Assembly: GCF_000800255.1 (NCBI RefSeq)
Contig: NZ_CP009747.1
Coordinates: forward strand, 744,001-808,000
Origin: Pseudomonas parafulva
Lineage (GTDB): Bacteria; Pseudomonadota; Gammaproteobacteria; Pseudomonadales; Pseudomonadaceae
DNA: 64,000 nt
Reading direction: 5' to 3'
This document shows positions 62,982-64,000 of the stretch, piece by piece (the stretch's first letter is position 1; each line of letters opens with the position of its first letter). The position numbers and the translations under genes are program-made. The notes beneath the pieces are model-generated. The model did no database searches, was not told the origin of the DNA, and was given only the letters and a program-made list of their open reading frames with translations.

Positions 62982-64000
62982 ATGACCCAGGAAACCGGCG
63001 GATTCGCCGCTCTCGATCTTCATCCGAACATCGTTGCTGCCGTATTGGCCACAGGCTATGAAGAGCCATCGGCCATCCAGCAACAGTCGATCCCGATCAT
63101 CCTCGCCGGTCACGACATGATCGGCCAGGCGCAGACTGGCACCGGCAAGACCGCTGCCTTCGCCCTGCCGATCCTCAACAAGATCGACGTGAGCAAGCGC
63201 GAACCGCAAGCCCTGATCCTGGCGCCAACCCGTGAGTTGGCGCTGCAAGTAGCTACCGCTTTCGAAACCTACGCCAAGCAGATGCCGGGCGTGAATGTCG
63301 TGGCCGTGTACGGTGGTGCCCCGATGGGCCCACAGTTGCGCGCCATCCGCAATGGCGCCCAGATCGTGGTCGCCACCCCAGGCCGTCTCTGCGATCACCT
63401 GCGCCGTGACGAGAAAGTGCTTTCCACCGTTCAGTACCTGGTACTCGACGAAGCCGACGAGATGCTCAAGCTGGGCTTCATGGACGACCTCGAAGTGATC
63501 TTCGACGCGATCCCAGCGACCCGTCAGACCGTGCTGTTCTCCGCGACCCTGCCGTCGTCGATCCGCTCGATCGCCGAGCGTCATCTGCGCGAGCCCAAGC
63601 ACGTCAAGATCCAGAGCAAGACCCAGACTGTCACCGCCATCGACCAGGCACACCTGATGGTCCATGCCGACCAGAAGATCCCGGCCGTACTGCGTCTGCT
63701 GGAAGTCGAGGAATTCGACGCGCTGATCGCCTTCGTGCGTACCAAGCAGGCCACCCTGGATCTGGCTGCTGCGCTGGAAGCCAAGGGTTACAAGGCCGCT
63801 GCGCTGAACGGCGACATCGCCCAGAACCAGCGCGAGCGCGTCATCGACTCGCTCAAGGACGGTCGTCTGGACATCGTCGTCGCGACCGACGTCGCTGCCC
63901 GTGGTCTGGACGTCCCGCGCATCACCCACGTGTTCAACGTGGACATGCCGTACGATCCTGAATCCTACGTGCACCGTATCGGTCGTACTGGCCGTGCCGG
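62982..64000 (+). CDS. deaD: DEAD-box RNA helicase DeaD/CsdA (3' end outside window)
   Basis: The frame starts at ATG 62982 (MTQETGGFAALDLHPNIVAAVL), seven bases after AGAGG, and is still open at the window end. Visible motifs are the Q motif YEEPSAIQQQSIP, AQTGTGKTAAF, PTRELALQVA, ATPGRL, DEADEMLKLGF, SATLPSSI, NGDIAQNQRERVI, ATDVAARGLDVPRI and HRIGRTGRAG. The sequence is of the DeaD type, for which a further C-terminal RNA-binding domain is expected beyond the window. It helps RNA remodelling and ribosome assembly at low temperature. It follows a structured leader of about 200 bases. Confidence 0.95.
   Translation, partial: MTQETGGFAALDLHPNIVAAVLATGYEEPSAIQQQSIPIILAGHDMIGQAQTGTGKTAAFALPILNKIDVSKREPQALILAPTRELALQVATAFETYAKQMPGVNVVAVYGGAPMGPQLRAIRNGAQIVVATPGRLCDHLRRDEKVLSTVQYLVLDEADEMLKLGFMDDLEVIFDAIPATRQTVLFSATLPSSIRSIAERHLREPKHVKIQSKTQTVTAIDQAHLMVHADQKIPAVLRLLEVEEFDALIAFVRTKQATLDLAAALEAKGYKAAALNGDIAQNQRERVIDSLKDGRLDIVVATDVAARGLDVPRITHVFNVDMPYDPESYVHRIGRTGRA

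Overview
The window looks like a chromosomal segment of a fluorescent Pseudomonas, most likely the P. putida group. Evidence is the GC-rich codon use, REP-like palindromes, and a gene order recalling P. aeruginosa PA1414-PA1422 (PA1414-like small ORF, Na+/solute symporter, guanidinobutyrase, LysR), followed by an Aer-type energy-taxis receptor. Other housekeeping genes fit: recQ, plpD, trkH, a class II DAHP synthase and deaD. The assignment rests on recognised protein families and gene order; no database search was possible.

Region 1 (1-15.3 kb) is accessory. Two almost identical IS1182-family copies lie in the same orientation. The left copy is truncated and runs off the window; the right copy is complete with 18-bp terminal inverted repeats. 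Between them is a co-directional cluster led by an XRE-cupin regulator and an EamA exporter. It continues with a FabH-like KAS III, an ACP, a FabF-like KAS II, an acyl-CoA oxidase/dehydrogenase, a hot-dog thioesterase, a fumarylacetoacetase-fold enzyme, a D-2-hydroxyacid dehydrogenase, a FabG-like reductase and a full-length AceE-type ThDP enzyme without E2/E3. I do not recognise this as a known pathway; it is the best candidate for an undescribed biosynthetic system.

Region 2 (15.3-22 kb) holds two small immunity-like genes bracketed by a 16-bp inverted repeat, a GNAT-cupin pair, an MFS-EamA operon divergent from an HxlR regulator with a striking double operator, and an AT-richer MFS gene that looks acquired.

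Region 3 (22-34.7 kb) is mostly core: an MscS-type channel, a DEAD-box helicase, an orphan TpsB transporter, kptA, the small PA1414-like ORF with a strong terminator, the guanidinobutyrate genes, Aer and tapT.

Region 4 (34.7-47.4 kb) is a type I secretion-adhesin locus. A leftward TolC-ABC-HlyD operon is divergent from a giant LapA/MapA-like RTX adhesin with a putative LapG cleavage motif, four exact 732-bp repeats and a vWA domain.

Region 5 (47.4-64 kb) returns to core genes: ybaN, a YecA-like gene, recQ, a MarR regulator with a palindromic operator, plpD, a SelW-like protein, an LpxH-like phosphoesterase, an AraC regulator, trkH, a nitroreductase, a sensor kinase with a Spy-like periplasmic partner but no adjacent response regulator, DAHP synthase, a spermidine-synthase-like protein, and deaD (cut by the window end) behind a long structured leader.
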